39,079 nt of DNA, taken from Prauserella aidingensis (GTDB taxonomy: Bacteria > Actinomycetota > Actinomycetes > Mycobacteriales > Pseudonocardiaceae). The notes below the pieces were generated by a model. That model did no database searches and was not told where the DNA came from. It saw nothing but the letters and a program-made list of their open reading frames with translations. The DNA is taken from positions 1 through 39,079 of the forward strand of contig NZ_JAMTCN010000037.1 in the NCBI RefSeq assembly GCF_024171865.1. Reading direction: 5' to 3'. Positions 1 to 7,935 of the stretch are shown here, piece after piece. Within the stretch, counting starts at the first letter, position 1. Every line of letters begins with the position of its first letter. Position numbers and translations under genes: made by a program.

Positions 1-165
<165 letters not shown>

Positions 166-480
166 TGCATCAGAGAAAAATCATCCAAGCAAAAAACACA
201 CAACCACAACCAACACAACATCAGCCATGGCCACGCGCTAGCTCAAAGAAACCCCAAAAAAGGGGCACAAAGCAACAAAACAAAGCTCACAAACACACTG
301 TTGAGTTCTCAAACAACACGCAGTTGGTTTTTGTCAGGGCCGCGTCGAGCCCCACTTGAATCTATCAGATCCGAGTTCGGGGCAGAGCGCCACCCTGGGG
401 ATCTCTCCCCTGCCTGGTAACCCGGGGCTTCCGACTTGGCCTTTCGGCTTCCGTCTGCCCGGTCTCCCTGGCGACGAAGA
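166..480 (-). other. Pre-16S rRNA leader
   Basis: This stretch lies between the rRNA promoter and the 16S gene and holds no protein gene. On the minus strand it contains TTGTTTGAGAACTCAACAG (about 297-316), the motif found in actinobacterial rrn leaders and linked to antitermination (boxA-like) and RNase III processing. A short CCCC-T6-GGGG hairpin and U-rich segments follow towards the 16S end, unlike the GC-rich surroundings. The role is inferred from position and from known actinobacterial leaders. Confidence 0.75.
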
Positions 481-482
481 GA

Positions 483-511
483 ACATTACACGGCGCGAGT
501 ACCCCCTGAAA
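483..511 (-). promoter_or_regulatory. Probable rRNA operon promoter
   Basis: On the minus strand TTTCAG (506-511) and TAATGT (483-488) are 17 bp apart, close to vegetative sigma-factor spacing. They sit upstream of the rRNA leader, and the GTGTAATGTT context resembles -10 regions of other actinobacterial rrn operons. The -35 lies inside a 7-bp inverted repeat (CCCCCTG/CAGGGGG, 502-518). Other rrn promoters may exist in the leader but none is convincing. Confidence 0.5.
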
Positions 512-560
512 CAGGGGGGTCCCCTTTTTGCGAAATCGCAGGTCAGGAGTCGATCAAGGC

Positions 561-1184
561 TCACACGGTCCCGTACTGGCGATCGCCGGCATCGCCGAGG
601 CCCGGCACGATGAACCCGGATTCGTTCAACCGCTCGTCCACCGAGGCCGTCACGACGCGCACGGGAAGGTCGGCCGTCCGGAGGTGTTCCAGACCTTCGG
701 GCGCGGCGAGCGCGCACACCGCCGTCACGTCCGTGGCGCCGCGTTCGGTCAACATGCGGATCGTGTGCTCCATCGAGCCGCCCGTGGCGAGCATCGGGTC
801 GAGCACGAACACGGGCCTGCCCGCGAGCGACTCCGGCAGCGACTCCATGTACGGCGTCGGCTGTAGCGTCTCCTCGTCACGCGCGAGGCCCACGAATCCC
901 ATCTGCGCGTCCGGGATCAGCTTGTGGGCCTGGTCCGCCATCCCCAGTCCCGCCCGCAGCACGGGGACGAGCAACGGCGGCGACTCCAACCGGTAGCCGT
1001 CCGTGAGGGCGACCGGAGTGTGGATGCGGTCCGTGACGAGCGGTGCCTCCCGCATCGCCTCGTAGACGAGCATCACCGTCAGCTCGTGGAGCGCGGCACG
1101 GAAAGCCGCGCTGTCGGTACGGGCGTCGCGCATGGTGGACAGGCGCGCGCGGGCAAGCGGGTGTTCGACGACTTGGACGTCCAT
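561..1184 (-). CDS. upp: Uracil phosphoribosyltransferase
   Basis: This cytoplasmic salvage enzyme makes UMP from uracil and PRPP. The 207-residue protein has the family's usual length. It carries the PRPP-binding loop (DPMLATGGS, about residues 123-131) and ends with the uracil-binding [12 protein letters not shown] signature. The frame stays open for another 50 codons upstream, but homology begins at [11 protein letters not shown], so I take the ATG at 1184. No Shine-Dalgarno precedes it; a TACGCT hexamer ends 7 nt before the ATG, which suggests a leaderless mRNA. It is divergent from the DUF1707 gene. Downstream, on the same strand, the rRNA promoter begins only about 50 nt after the stop codon. 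Uracil released by nucleoside breakdown (cdd and deoA in this window) is its likely substrate. Confidence 0.95.
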   Translation of the reverse strand: MDVQVVEHPLARARLSTMRDARTDSAAFRAALHELTVMLVYEAMREAPLVTDRIHTPVALTDGYRLESPPLLVPVLRAGLGMADQAHKLIPDAQMGFVGLARDEETLQPTPYMESLPESLAGRPVFVLDPMLATGGSMEHTIRMLTERGATDVTAVCALAAPEGLEHLRTADLPVRVVTASVDERLNESGFIVPGLGDAGDRQYGTV

Positions 1185-1191
1185 GGGCGTC

Positions 1192-1197
1192 AGCGTA
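1192..1197 (-). promoter_or_regulatory. Leaderless -10 element of upp
   Basis: TACGCT (TANNNT) on the minus strand ends 7 nt before the upp ATG and there is no Shine-Dalgarno. This spacing puts transcription start at or next to the start codon. The same hexamer with the same 7-nt spacing precedes deoC. No good -35 was seen. Confidence 0.45.
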
Positions 1198-1252
1198 ACG
1201 AGGAGGTCCCCGCGGACCGCTCGAAAGTGCGGCCGGCGGCGGGTCGGGCCAC

Positions 1253-1258
1253 TAAGGT
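1253..1258 (+). promoter_or_regulatory. Leaderless -10 element of the DUF1707 gene
   Basis: TAAGGT lies 8 nt before the ATG at 1267 with no Shine-Dalgarno between. Together with the upp hexamer it makes a compact divergent promoter region of 82 bp. Confidence 0.45.
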
Positions 1259-1266
1259 GACCGACC

Positions 1267-1959
1267 ATGACCGACGAGTCCGGATCAGCTGAACCCCACC
1301 GCATCGAACCGGCCCGGCTGCGCGCCTCCGACACCGACCGGGAGCAGGTCGCTCAGCAGCTGCACCGGGCCATGGGTGACGGCCGGATCACCATGTCCGA
1401 GCTCGAGGAGCGCCTCGGCATCGTGTACGCGGCCAAGACGCTGGGCGAACTCGAACCGGTGCTGACCGACATCCCCGGGGCCGTCACCCCGACGAACGCG
1501 GCCGGGCCGCCTGCCACGCAACCGTCGCCGCGGACGCCCGAGAACCGGATCGGCGGCACGCCCGGTTCGGCGACGTCGATCGCGATCATGTCCGGCACCG
1601 ACCGCAAGGGCCGCTGGGTCGTCCCGCGGCAGCACAACAGCTTCGCGTTCTGGGGTGGTGTCGACATCGACCTGCGGCAGGCGCGGTTCGCCGAACGCGA
1701 GGTGACGATCACCGCGGTGGCGATCATGGGCGGGATCGAGGTGACCGTCCCGGACGACGTCCACGTGCGCGTGACCGGGATCGGCGTGATGGGTGCGTTC
1801 GAGCGGGTCGACAAGAAGGACCCCCGGCCCGAGGACGAGGTGCCCGAGGGCGCCCCGGTGGTGACCGTGAACGGGCTGGCCTTCTGGGCCGGCGTCGAGG
1901 TGCGCAGGATGCCGCGCACGAAGAAGGTGGAGGGGCGCGGCGACAAGCGCCTCGAGTAG
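1267..1959 (+). CDS. DUF1707 domain protein with LiaF-like C-terminal domain
   Basis: The 230-residue protein has an N-terminal DUF1707 (SHOCT-like) domain at about residues 17-68, recognisable from RASDTDREQ and [14 protein letters not shown] Pro/Ala/Thr-rich linker follows. The C-terminal domain, about 110-210, resembles the 'cell wall-active antibiotics response' domain (DUF2154, LiaF C-terminus) with repeated short beta elements such as FWGGVDIDL and [11 protein letters not shown]. There is no membrane segment or signal peptide, so it should be cytosolic or peripheral. The family is widespread in actinobacteria without an assigned biochemical role; a link to cell-envelope stress is suggested only by the LiaF-like domain. 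The gene is divergent from upp and ends 72 bp before deoC, which has its own promoter-like hexamer. Confidence 0.85.
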   Translation: MTDESGSAEPHRIEPARLRASDTDREQVAQQLHRAMGDGRITMSELEERLGIVYAAKTLGELEPVLTDIPGAVTPTNAAGPPATQPSPRTPENRIGGTPGSATSIAIMSGTDRKGRWVVPRQHNSFAFWGGVDIDLRQARFAEREVTITAVAIMGGIEVTVPDDVHVRVTGIGVMGAFERVDKKDPRPEDEVPEGAPVVTVNGLAFWAGVEVRRMPRTKKVEGRGDKRLE

Positions 1960-2018
1960 CCGCGTCCGGCGGAGAGGCCGGCATCGCCGACTCGGGCCCG
2001 GCGGCCCGCACCAGCAGC

Positions 2019-2024
2019 TACGCT
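2019..2024 (+). promoter_or_regulatory. Leaderless -10 element of deoC
   Basis: TACGCT is followed by 7 nt and then the deoC ATG at 2032, with no purine-rich Shine-Dalgarno. It is the same hexamer and spacing as at upp, which belongs to the same salvage pathway. Confidence 0.45.
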
Positions 2025-2031
2025 CACGGGC

Positions 2032-2985
2032 ATGGCAACAGCTAGTTCGCCGGCAGTGCTCGCCGACGCCACCCGCGACGAGACGAGCCTGTCCCGGTTC
2101 CTGCACGGTTTGCCCGGGGTCGATCAGGTCGGCGTGGAGGCCAGGGCCGCGAGCCTCGGCACCCGCAGCATCAAGAAGGCCGCGAAGCTCTGGGCGATCG
2201 ACACGGCGATCTCCATGGTCGACCTGACCACGCTCGAGGGCGCCGACACCCGCGGCAAGGTGCGTTCGCTGGCGGCGAAGGCGCGCAGGCCCGATCCGGA
2301 CCGGCCGGACACTCCTCCGGTCGCGGCCGTGTGCGTCTACCCGGACATGGCGGCCACCGCCGTCGAGGCCCTGGCGGGCACGGGCATCGGCGTGGCGAGC
2401 GTGGCGACGGCGTTTCCGTCCGGCCGGTCGAGCCGCGAGGTGAAGCTGGCGGACGTCCGCCTGGCCGTCGAGGCGGGGGCCACCGAGGTCGACATGGTCA
2501 TCGACCGGGGCGCGTTCCTCGAAGGCCGGTACGGCCACGTGTTCGACGAGATCCGCGCGGTCAAGCAGGCCTGTGGGGACGCGCACCTGAAGGTGATCCT
2601 GGAGACCGGCGAACTGGCGACGTACGACAACGTGCGGCGGGCGTCGTGGCTCGGCCTGCTGGCGGGCGGTGACTTCATCAAGACGTCGACGGGCAAGGTC
2701 TCCCCCGCGGCGACGTTGCCGGTGACGCACGTGATGCTGCAGGCCGTCCGCGACTGGTACGACGTGACCGGGCAGCTGCGCGGGGTCAAGCCCGCGGGCG
2801 GTATCCGGTCCACGAAGGACGCGCTGCGGTACCTCGTCGCCGTCCGCGAGGTGGCGGGCGAGGAATGGCTCACCCCGGAACTGTTCCGGTTCGGCGCGTC
2901 CAGCCTGCTCGGCGACCTGGTGCTGCAGCGGCGCACCCAGCACGACGGCCACTACAGTGGCCCCGACTACGTGGCGGTGGATTGA
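2032..2985 (+). CDS. deoC: Deoxyribose-phosphate aldolase
   Basis: It cleaves 2-deoxyribose-5-phosphate into glyceraldehyde-3-phosphate and acetaldehyde, the last step of deoxynucleoside breakdown. The protein is 317 residues, in the range of the longer actinobacterial/animal-type enzymes. Visible active-site elements are EVDMVID with the catalytic Asp at about 154, FIKTSTGK with the Schiff-base Lys at about 217, and VKPAGGIR with the second Lys at about 253. The start is the ATG after the TACGCT hexamer. The next gene, an aldehyde dehydrogenase, begins 4 nt after the stop, so the acetaldehyde product probably passes to a co-expressed dehydrogenase. It fits with deoA, cdd, add and upp elsewhere in the window. 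Confidence 0.95.
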   Translation: MATASSPAVLADATRDETSLSRFLHGLPGVDQVGVEARAASLGTRSIKKAAKLWAIDTAISMVDLTTLEGADTRGKVRSLAAKARRPDPDRPDTPPVAAVCVYPDMAATAVEALAGTGIGVASVATAFPSGRSSREVKLADVRLAVEAGATEVDMVIDRGAFLEGRYGHVFDEIRAVKQACGDAHLKVILETGELATYDNVRRASWLGLLAGGDFIKTSTGKVSPAATLPVTHVMLQAVRDWYDVTGQLRGVKPAGGIRSTKDALRYLVAVREVAGEEWLTPELFRFGASSLLGDLVLQRRTQHDGHYSGPDYVAVD

Positions 2986-2989
2986 TCCG

Positions 2990-4423
2990 ATGAGCGTGTG
3001 GGAATACGCGCCCGCGCCGGAGTCTCGCGACCTGGCGAACCTGCAACCGAAGTACCGGCCGTTCGTCGACGGCGAGTTCGTCGACGGCGGCGGCGAGCCA
3101 CTCACGTCGATCAACCCGGCGACCGAGGAGCCCCTCGCCGAGGTCGGCACCGCCTCGGAGTCCGACGTGGACACCGCCGTGCGAGCCGCGCGGCGCGCCT
3201 TCGAGCAGGTGTGGGGGCCGATGCCGGGCGCCGAGCGCGCCAAGTACCTGTTCCGCATCGCCCGGCTGCTCCAGGAACGCGCACGCGAACTCGCCGTGCT
3301 GGAGACCCTGGACAACGGCAAGCCGATCAAGGAGTCGCGCGACTCGGACGTCCCGACGGCCGCGGCGCACTTCTTCTACCACGCGGGCTGGGCCGACAAG
3401 CTGGACTACGCCGGCTACGGTCCCGACCCGCAGCCGCTCGGTGTCGCGGGGCAGATCATCCCGTGGAACTTCCCGCTGCTCATGCTGGCGTGGAAGATCG
3501 CGCCCGCGCTCGCGACCGGCAACACGGTGGTGCTCAAGCCCGCCGAGACCACGCCGTTGAGCGCACTGGTGTTCGCCGAGATCTGCCAGCAGGCGGGGCT
3601 GCCCGCGGGCGTGGTGAACATCGTGCCGGGTGCGGGCGACGTCGGTTCGCTGCTGGTGCGCCATCCCGGCATCGACAAGATCGCCTTCACCGGGTCGACC
3701 GCCGTGGGCAAGGAGATCCAGTACGCGGTGGCGGGCACGCCGAAGCGGCTGACCCTGGAACTCGGCGGCAAGGCGGCCAACGTCGTGTTCGACGACGCCC
3801 CGCTCGACCAGGCCGTCGAGGGCATCGTGAACGGCATCTTCTTCAACCAGGGACACGTCTGCTGTGCCGGTTCGCGCCTGCTGGTGCAGGAGTCGGTGGC
3901 CGAGGAGCTGCTGGGCAAGCTGCGCGCGAGGGTGTCGACGTTGCGGCTCGGCGACCCGCTCGACAAGAACACCGACATCGGCGCGATCAACTCCGCCGAG
4001 CAGCTGGCGAAGATCCGTGAGCTGACCGCGGCAGGCGAGGACGAGGGCGCCGAGCGCTGGACGAGCCCGTGCGCACTGCCCGAGCGCGGTTTCTTCTTCG
4101 CCCCCACCGTGCTGTCCGGCGTCGAGCAGTCGATGCGGGTCGCGCGCGAGGAGATCTTCGGACCGGTGCTCTCGGTGCTGACGTTCCGCACCCCGGAGGA
4201 GGCCGTGGCGAAGGCCAACAACACGCCGTACGGCCTGTCCGCGGGCCTGTGGACCGAGAAGGGCTCGCGCATCCTGTGGCTGGCCGACCGGATGCGCGCC
4301 GGCGTGGTCTGGGCCAACACGTTCAACCGCTTCGACCCCGCCGCCCCGTTCGGCGGCTACCAGGAGTCGGGTTTCGGCCGCGAGGGCGGCCGCACCGGAC
4401 TGGAGGCGTACCTGCATGTCTGA
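2990..4423 (+). CDS. Aldehyde dehydrogenase, catalytic member of a split pair (ALDH16-like)
   Basis: An NAD(P)-dependent aldehyde dehydrogenase of 477 residues. It has the usual landmarks: PWNFPLL, KPAETTPL, the FTGSTAVGK cofactor loop, ELGGK with the general-base Glu, and the catalytic Cys in GHVCCAGSR. It ends with GFGREGG and only a short tail (EAYLHV), so the last oligomerisation strand of typical enzymes looks short. The start at 2990, 4 nt after deoC, is preferred to an upstream in-frame ATG that lies inside deoC. The stop overlaps the next gene by 8 nt. From context the substrate is probably acetaldehyde from DeoC, but this is inference. Domain order with the following truncated paralogue matches that of two-domain ALDH16 proteins. 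Confidence 0.9.
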   Translation: MSVWEYAPAPESRDLANLQPKYRPFVDGEFVDGGGEPLTSINPATEEPLAEVGTASESDVDTAVRAARRAFEQVWGPMPGAERAKYLFRIARLLQERARELAVLETLDNGKPIKESRDSDVPTAAAHFFYHAGWADKLDYAGYGPDPQPLGVAGQIIPWNFPLLMLAWKIAPALATGNTVVLKPAETTPLSALVFAEICQQAGLPAGVVNIVPGAGDVGSLLVRHPGIDKIAFTGSTAVGKEIQYAVAGTPKRLTLELGGKAANVVFDDAPLDQAVEGIVNGIFFNQGHVCCAGSRLLVQESVAEELLGKLRARVSTLRLGDPLDKNTDIGAINSAEQLAKIRELTAAGEDEGAERWTSPCALPERGFFFAPTVLSGVEQSMRVAREEIFGPVLSVLTFRTPEEAVAKANNTPYGLSAGLWTEKGSRILWLADRMRAGVVWANTFNRFDPAAPFGGYQESGFGREGGRTGLEAYLHV

Positions 4424-5282
4424 CCGTCTGAGCGTCGCGAAGACCTACAAGCTCTACATCGACGGGAAATTCCCCCGTTCCGAGTCCGGGCGGACGTACC
4501 CGGTGACCGACGCCGAGGGCGAGTTCCTCGCCAACGCCTCGCACGCCTCGCGCAAGGACGTGCGTGACGCGGTGTCGGCCGCGCGGAAGGCGTTCGGCGG
4601 ATGGTCGGGCGCGACCGCCTACAACCGCGGGCAGGTGTTGTACCGCGTCGCCGAAATGCTCGAGGGCAGGCGGGAACAGTTCGCCGCCGAGGTCGCGGCG
4701 TGCGAAGGCGTGCCCACCGCGGAAGCCATGTCCACTGTGGACGCGGCCGTCGACAGGTGGGTGTGGTACGCCGGGTGGACCGACAAGATCGCCAGCGTGC
4801 TGGGCGCGGCGAACCCCGTCGCCGGGCCGTACTTCTCGTTCACGGTTCCGGAGCCGACCGGGGTCGTCGGGGTGCTGGCGCCGCAGTCGTCGTCCCTGCT
4901 CGGACTGGTGAGCGTGCTCGCACCCGTCGTGGCGACGGGCTGCACCGCGGTCGTGGTGAGCAGCGCCGACCGGCCGCTGCCCGCGATCACACTGTCCGAG
5001 GTGCTGGCGACCTCCGATGTGCCCGGCGGGGTGGTGAACGTGCTGACCGGCCGCGCCGACGAACTCGGGCCGTGGCTCGCCTCGCACGCCGACGTCAACG
5101 CGGTCGACCCGACCGGCGCGAGCGCCGAGTCGCGCGTCGACATCGCACAACAGGCGTCGGGCACCGTGAAGCGGGTACTGACGGTGCCGGGCGACGATCC
5201 CGACTGGACCCGCCGCCCCGACATCTCCCGCCTGCGGCGCTACCTCGAGGCCAAGACCGTCTGGCACCCCAAGGGCACCTGA
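4416..5282 (+). CDS. Truncated aldehyde dehydrogenase-like protein without catalytic domain
   Basis: The 288-residue protein starts like an aldehyde dehydrogenase (KLYIDGKF, then AARKAFGGW) and continues through the NAD-binding fold (PEPTGVVGVLAPQ). At the position of the conserved ELGG it reads VPGDDPDW and passes directly to a C-terminal strand-like tail (YLEAKTVWHP). The whole catalytic domain, including the nucleophilic Cys, is missing, so it cannot be an active dehydrogenase. It overlaps the upstream catalytic gene by 8 nt, so the two are translationally coupled. Two-domain ALDH16 proteins carry a comparable non-catalytic second domain; here it would be a separate subunit, perhaps structural. 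That role is inferred. The frame is intact with normal codon use, so I do not call it a pseudogene. Confidence 0.85.
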   Translation: MSDRLSVAKTYKLYIDGKFPRSESGRTYPVTDAEGEFLANASHASRKDVRDAVSAARKAFGGWSGATAYNRGQVLYRVAEMLEGRREQFAAEVAACEGVPTAEAMSTVDAAVDRWVWYAGWTDKIASVLGAANPVAGPYFSFTVPEPTGVVGVLAPQSSSLLGLVSVLAPVVATGCTAVVVSSADRPLPAITLSEVLATSDVPGGVVNVLTGRADELGPWLASHADVNAVDPTGASAESRVDIAQQASGTVKRVLTVPGDDPDWTRRPDISRLRRYLEAKTVWHPKGT

Positions 5283-5289
5283 GGCGCCA

Positions 5290-5925
5290 CTACGGGGCTG
5301 CGACGGTGACGTGCCGGTCGATGCCCGGATTCTCGAGCTCGTCGAGCGCGGCGACAGCGAGGTCCTCGACGCTGATGCGGGACGTCCCGTCGCTCCCGGT
5401 GAGCAGGGTGGTCGTGCCGCGCCGGTAGCGGCCGGTGCGTACGCCGGGTTCGAGGATCGCGGGCGGACTGAGGTACGTCCACGCAGCGGCGGGGTGAGCC
5501 CGGCAGGCGTGCAGCTGTGCGGTGCTCGCGGCGGCGAGGCCGCGCCACTCCTCGGGCACGTACGCCGGGGCGTCGGCCACCAGCCACGCCGGGTCGCCGG
5601 GCGACCGCAGCGGCCCGGCACCACCGACGACCAGCAGCGGCGCACGCGCGGCCGCGGCGGCGTCGAGCACGCGGGTCGTGGCAGCGGCGAGCCGGTCCTC
5701 GTGGCCCGCCCCCGCGCGGACGGTCAGCACGACGGCGTCGGCGCCCGCGACGGCGGTGTCGAGGCTGCGGCCGGTGCCCACGTCGACCGCGACGGTCGAC
5801 ACCCCGTTCCGCCCCGCCTGCCGCGGCTCGCGGGAGGCGGCCGTGACGGGGTGTCCGCGGTGCAGTGCTTCGGCGGTGAGCCGGGTGCCGACCATGCCGG
5901 TCGCACCGATGATCGTCAGGTTCAC
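5290..5925 (-). CDS. NAD(P)-binding NmrA/SDR-like protein
   Basis: The protein is 211 residues and begins with a Rossmann motif (IIGATGMVG, residues 4-12). An acidic strand-end DV and the VVGGAG strand typical of NmrA-like and atypical short-chain dehydrogenases follow (about residue 100). It probably acts as a soluble NAD(P)-dependent reductase or redox sensor; the substrate is unknown. The start is a GTG at 5925 whose GTGA overlaps the stop of the upstream EamA transporter gene, so the two are coupled. The gene ends 8 bp from the convergent dehydrogenase-like gene. Transporter plus reductase facing a LysR gene is a common arrangement for LysR-controlled export or detoxification units. Confidence 0.8.
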   Translation of the reverse strand: MNLTIIGATGMVGTRLTAEALHRGHPVTAASREPRQAGRNGVSTVAVDVGTGRSLDTAVAGADAVVLTVRAGAGHEDRLAAATTRVLDAAAAARAPLLVVGGAGPLRSPGDPAWLVADAPAYVPEEWRGLAAASTAQLHACRAHPAAAWTYLSPPAILEPGVRTGRYRRGTTTLLTGSDGTSRISVEDLAVAALDELENPGIDRHVTVAAP

Positions 5926-6938
5926 GGGGTTCCTCGCAGTACGGTGTCGTCGGTCGATGGGCGGTCCGGGGAGGACGGTCGCGACGGCGCGGTGGCCTGC
6001 GCTGTGGGTGGTGTTCCGGAGGGTCGGGACGGCCTCCGTGGCTGCTCGGCGGGTCCGAGTTGCCCCGCGACCATCGCCGTCAGCGCCAGTGCGAAGCCCG
6101 CGAGTTGCACGATCCCGAGGTTCTCGCCCAGCAGCAGCGCACCGAGCGCGGCCGCCACCAGCGGGGACAACAGGCCGAGCAGCGCGGTGGCGGTCGCGGG
6201 CAGGCTGCGCAGCCCGTTGAACCACAGGGTGTAGGCCAGCAGTCCACCGACGATGCCGAGCCACGCGTACCCGGCCAGCGCCGCTCCGTCGACCCGAGCG
6301 GGCACGCCGTCGATCAGCAGCGTGGGCACGAGCAGGACGCAGCCGCCTGCGGTCAGCTGCCAGCCGGCGAAGGCAGGGGCGCTCACCCCGTCCGGGCGAC
6401 CCCAGCGTTTCGTCAGCGTGACGCCGAGCGCCATCGTCACGGCGCCGCCGATGCCCGCCGCGAGCCCGAGCGGGTCCATCGCGGCCTCCGGGCCGAGCAC
6501 GACGAGCGCGACCCCGGCCACCCCCACGGCGCCCCAGCCGATGCGCCTGCCGGACAGTCGTTCGCCCAGCACCCCCACCGCCGCGACCGCCACGACGATC
6601 GGCTGGGTCGCGTTCAGGGTGGCGGCGACCCCGCCGGGCAGCCGCTCGGCCGCGACGAACAGCAGCGGGAAGAACGCGCCGATGTTGAGGGTGCCGAGGA
6701 CGGCCGCCTTCCACAGCCACGGTCCGCGCGGGACCACGCGAGTGAGGAGCAACGCCGCCAGTCCCGCGGGCAACGCCCGGACGAGCGCCGCGAACAGCGG
6801 ATGCCCCGGCGGCAGGAGCTCCGTGGTCACGACATACGTCGTTCCCCACACGGCGGGAGCGAGCGCGGTCAGTGCGGTGAGCGTCACGCGGCCGGTCGCC
6901 GCGGAGGATGTTGCTGCGGTGGGTGCTGCGGTCTTCAC
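5922..6938 (-). CDS. EamA/DMT-family transporter
   Basis: A 338-residue inner-membrane protein with about ten hydrophobic segments in two EamA halves, the drug/metabolite transporter architecture. The first half begins with the family-typical PAVWGTTYVV and contains NATQPIVVAVAAV; the second has LLGLLSPLVAAALGALLLGE. A hydrophilic Pro/Ser/Thr-rich tail of about 45 residues follows. The start chosen is the GTG at 6938, which gives a short cytoplasmic N-terminus; an upstream in-frame ATG would run into the divergent LysR gene. It overlaps the reductase gene by 4 nt. The substrate (amino acid, drug or metabolite) cannot be read from sequence. Confidence 0.85.
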   Translation of the reverse strand: MKTAAPTAATSSAATGRVTLTALTALAPAVWGTTYVVTTELLPPGHPLFAALVRALPAGLAALLLTRVVPRGPWLWKAAVLGTLNIGAFFPLLFVAAERLPGGVAATLNATQPIVVAVAAVGVLGERLSGRRIGWGAVGVAGVALVVLGPEAAMDPLGLAAGIGGAVTMALGVTLTKRWGRPDGVSAPAFAGWQLTAGGCVLLVPTLLIDGVPARVDGAALAGYAWLGIVGGLLAYTLWFNGLRSLPATATALLGLLSPLVAAALGALLLGENLGIVQLAGFALALTAMVAGQLGPAEQPRRPSRPSGTPPTAQATAPSRPSSPDRPSTDDTVLRGTP

Positions 6939-6963
6939 CCGTTCAGCATCGACCCGCCGGTAT

Positions 6964-6982
6964 CGATGAGTCCAACACATCG
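6964..6982. promoter_or_regulatory. Candidate LysR operator
   Basis: CGATG and CATCG (6964-6968 and 6978-6982) form a 5-9-5 inverted repeat in the 79-bp region between the divergent EamA and LysR genes. LysR regulators usually bind imperfect dyads of about this size in such regions. Binding is inferred from position. Confidence 0.4.
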
Positions 6983-7017
6983 TTTGCATGCCAGCGATCG
7001 CGTGTGACCATGGATCG

Positions 7018-7883
7018 ATGGAACTGCAGCAGCTGCGGTACGTCCTCGCCGTGGCCGACACCATGAGCTTCACCCGCGCCGCACAACGCTGTTTCGTCGT
7101 CCAGTCGTCCCTGAGTCACCAGGTCAAAGCACTGGAGGGCGAGTTGGGCGTTCGGCTGTTCGCGCGCACCAGCCGACGCGTCGAACTCACCGAGGCGGGC
7201 GCCGCATTCCTCCCGGGCGCACGGGCGGCACTCGAATCCGCGGACCGCGCCGCTCAGGAGGCCGCGGCCGCCACGGGTGAGGTGCGCGGGCAGGTGACGA
7301 TCGGCACCATCCCGACGCTCACCGCCGTCGACCTTCCCGGCGTGCTCCGGCGCTTCTGCGGCAGGCACCCGCACGTCGGCGTGACCTCGCGCACCGGCAA
7401 CAGCGACGACCTCGCCGCGGCCGTCCGCGCGGGCGAGATCGACGTCGCCTTCCTCGGGCTGCCGGACACGACCGAGCCCCGCGGCGGCTCGCCCGGGAAC
7501 GCCTCGTCGCGGTCGTGCCCCGCGACCACCGGCTCGCCGACCGGCGCCGCGTCCACCTCCGGGACCTGGCCGACGAACCGTTCGCCGACTTCCCTGCCAG
7601 GAGTCCGGGCCGCACCCAGAGCGACAACGCGTTCGCCGCCGCCGACCTGACCCGTCGGGTCGCGTTCGAGGCGATGGATGCGGCGCTGATCCTCGACCTC
7701 GTCGGCAACGGCCTCGCCGTGGCGCTCCTGCCCGCAGGCGTCGTTCCCGAGCCTGCGGAGCTGTCGACCGTGCCGGTCGTCGACGGCCCGCAGCGGACCG
7801 AGTATCTGATGTGGAACGACTTCAACCCCACACCTGCGGCGACGGCGTTCCTCGCGGAGCTGGACGATGCCGCACCCGAATGA
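7018..7883 (+). pseudogene. LysR-family regulator, frameshifted
   Basis: The gene starts at ATG 7018 with a typical LysR helix-turn-helix (MELQQLRYVLAVADTMSFTR, then FARTSRRVELTEAG). It runs in frame into the effector domain as far as about 7485 (VAFLGLPDTTEPRG). From there this frame becomes nonsense and stops at 7650. The next frame (positions divisible by 3) continues the family without a gap: LARERLVAVVPRDHRLADR, then DLVGNGLAVALLPAGVVP, ending at 7883. The change fits loss of one base, or gain of two, between about 7475 and 7495 in a GC-rich run. It may be a real mutation or a sequencing error. If real, the divergent EamA/reductase unit has lost its regulator. Confidence 0.8.
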
Positions 7884-7935
7884 TCCGGTCCTGGTCGTGG
7901 TCGGGCCCTTGCGGGGCGGTGGTTGGGTGACCGGC

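Noticed and set aside
359-364. Second rRNA promoter with TAGATT as -10
   Set aside because: No acceptable -35 at 16-19 bp upstream; the hexamer alone is weak evidence.
502-530. GC hairpin followed by TTTTT as a plus-strand terminator
   Set aside because: No plus-strand gene lies upstream of it; the sequence coincides with the rRNA promoter on the other strand.
1285-3330. Open frame of 681 codons on the minus strand
   Set aside because: It crosses the DUF1707 protein, deoC and the dehydrogenase start, all well supported on the other strand; composition is typical of a shadow frame.
2870-4417. Open frame of 515 codons on the minus strand
   Set aside because: Shadow of the aldehyde dehydrogenase gene; no domain recognised.
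4416-5282. Truncated dehydrogenase as a pseudogene
   Set aside because: The frame is intact, overlaps its partner, has normal codon use and retains a C-terminal strand after an internal deletion, so it looks maintained.
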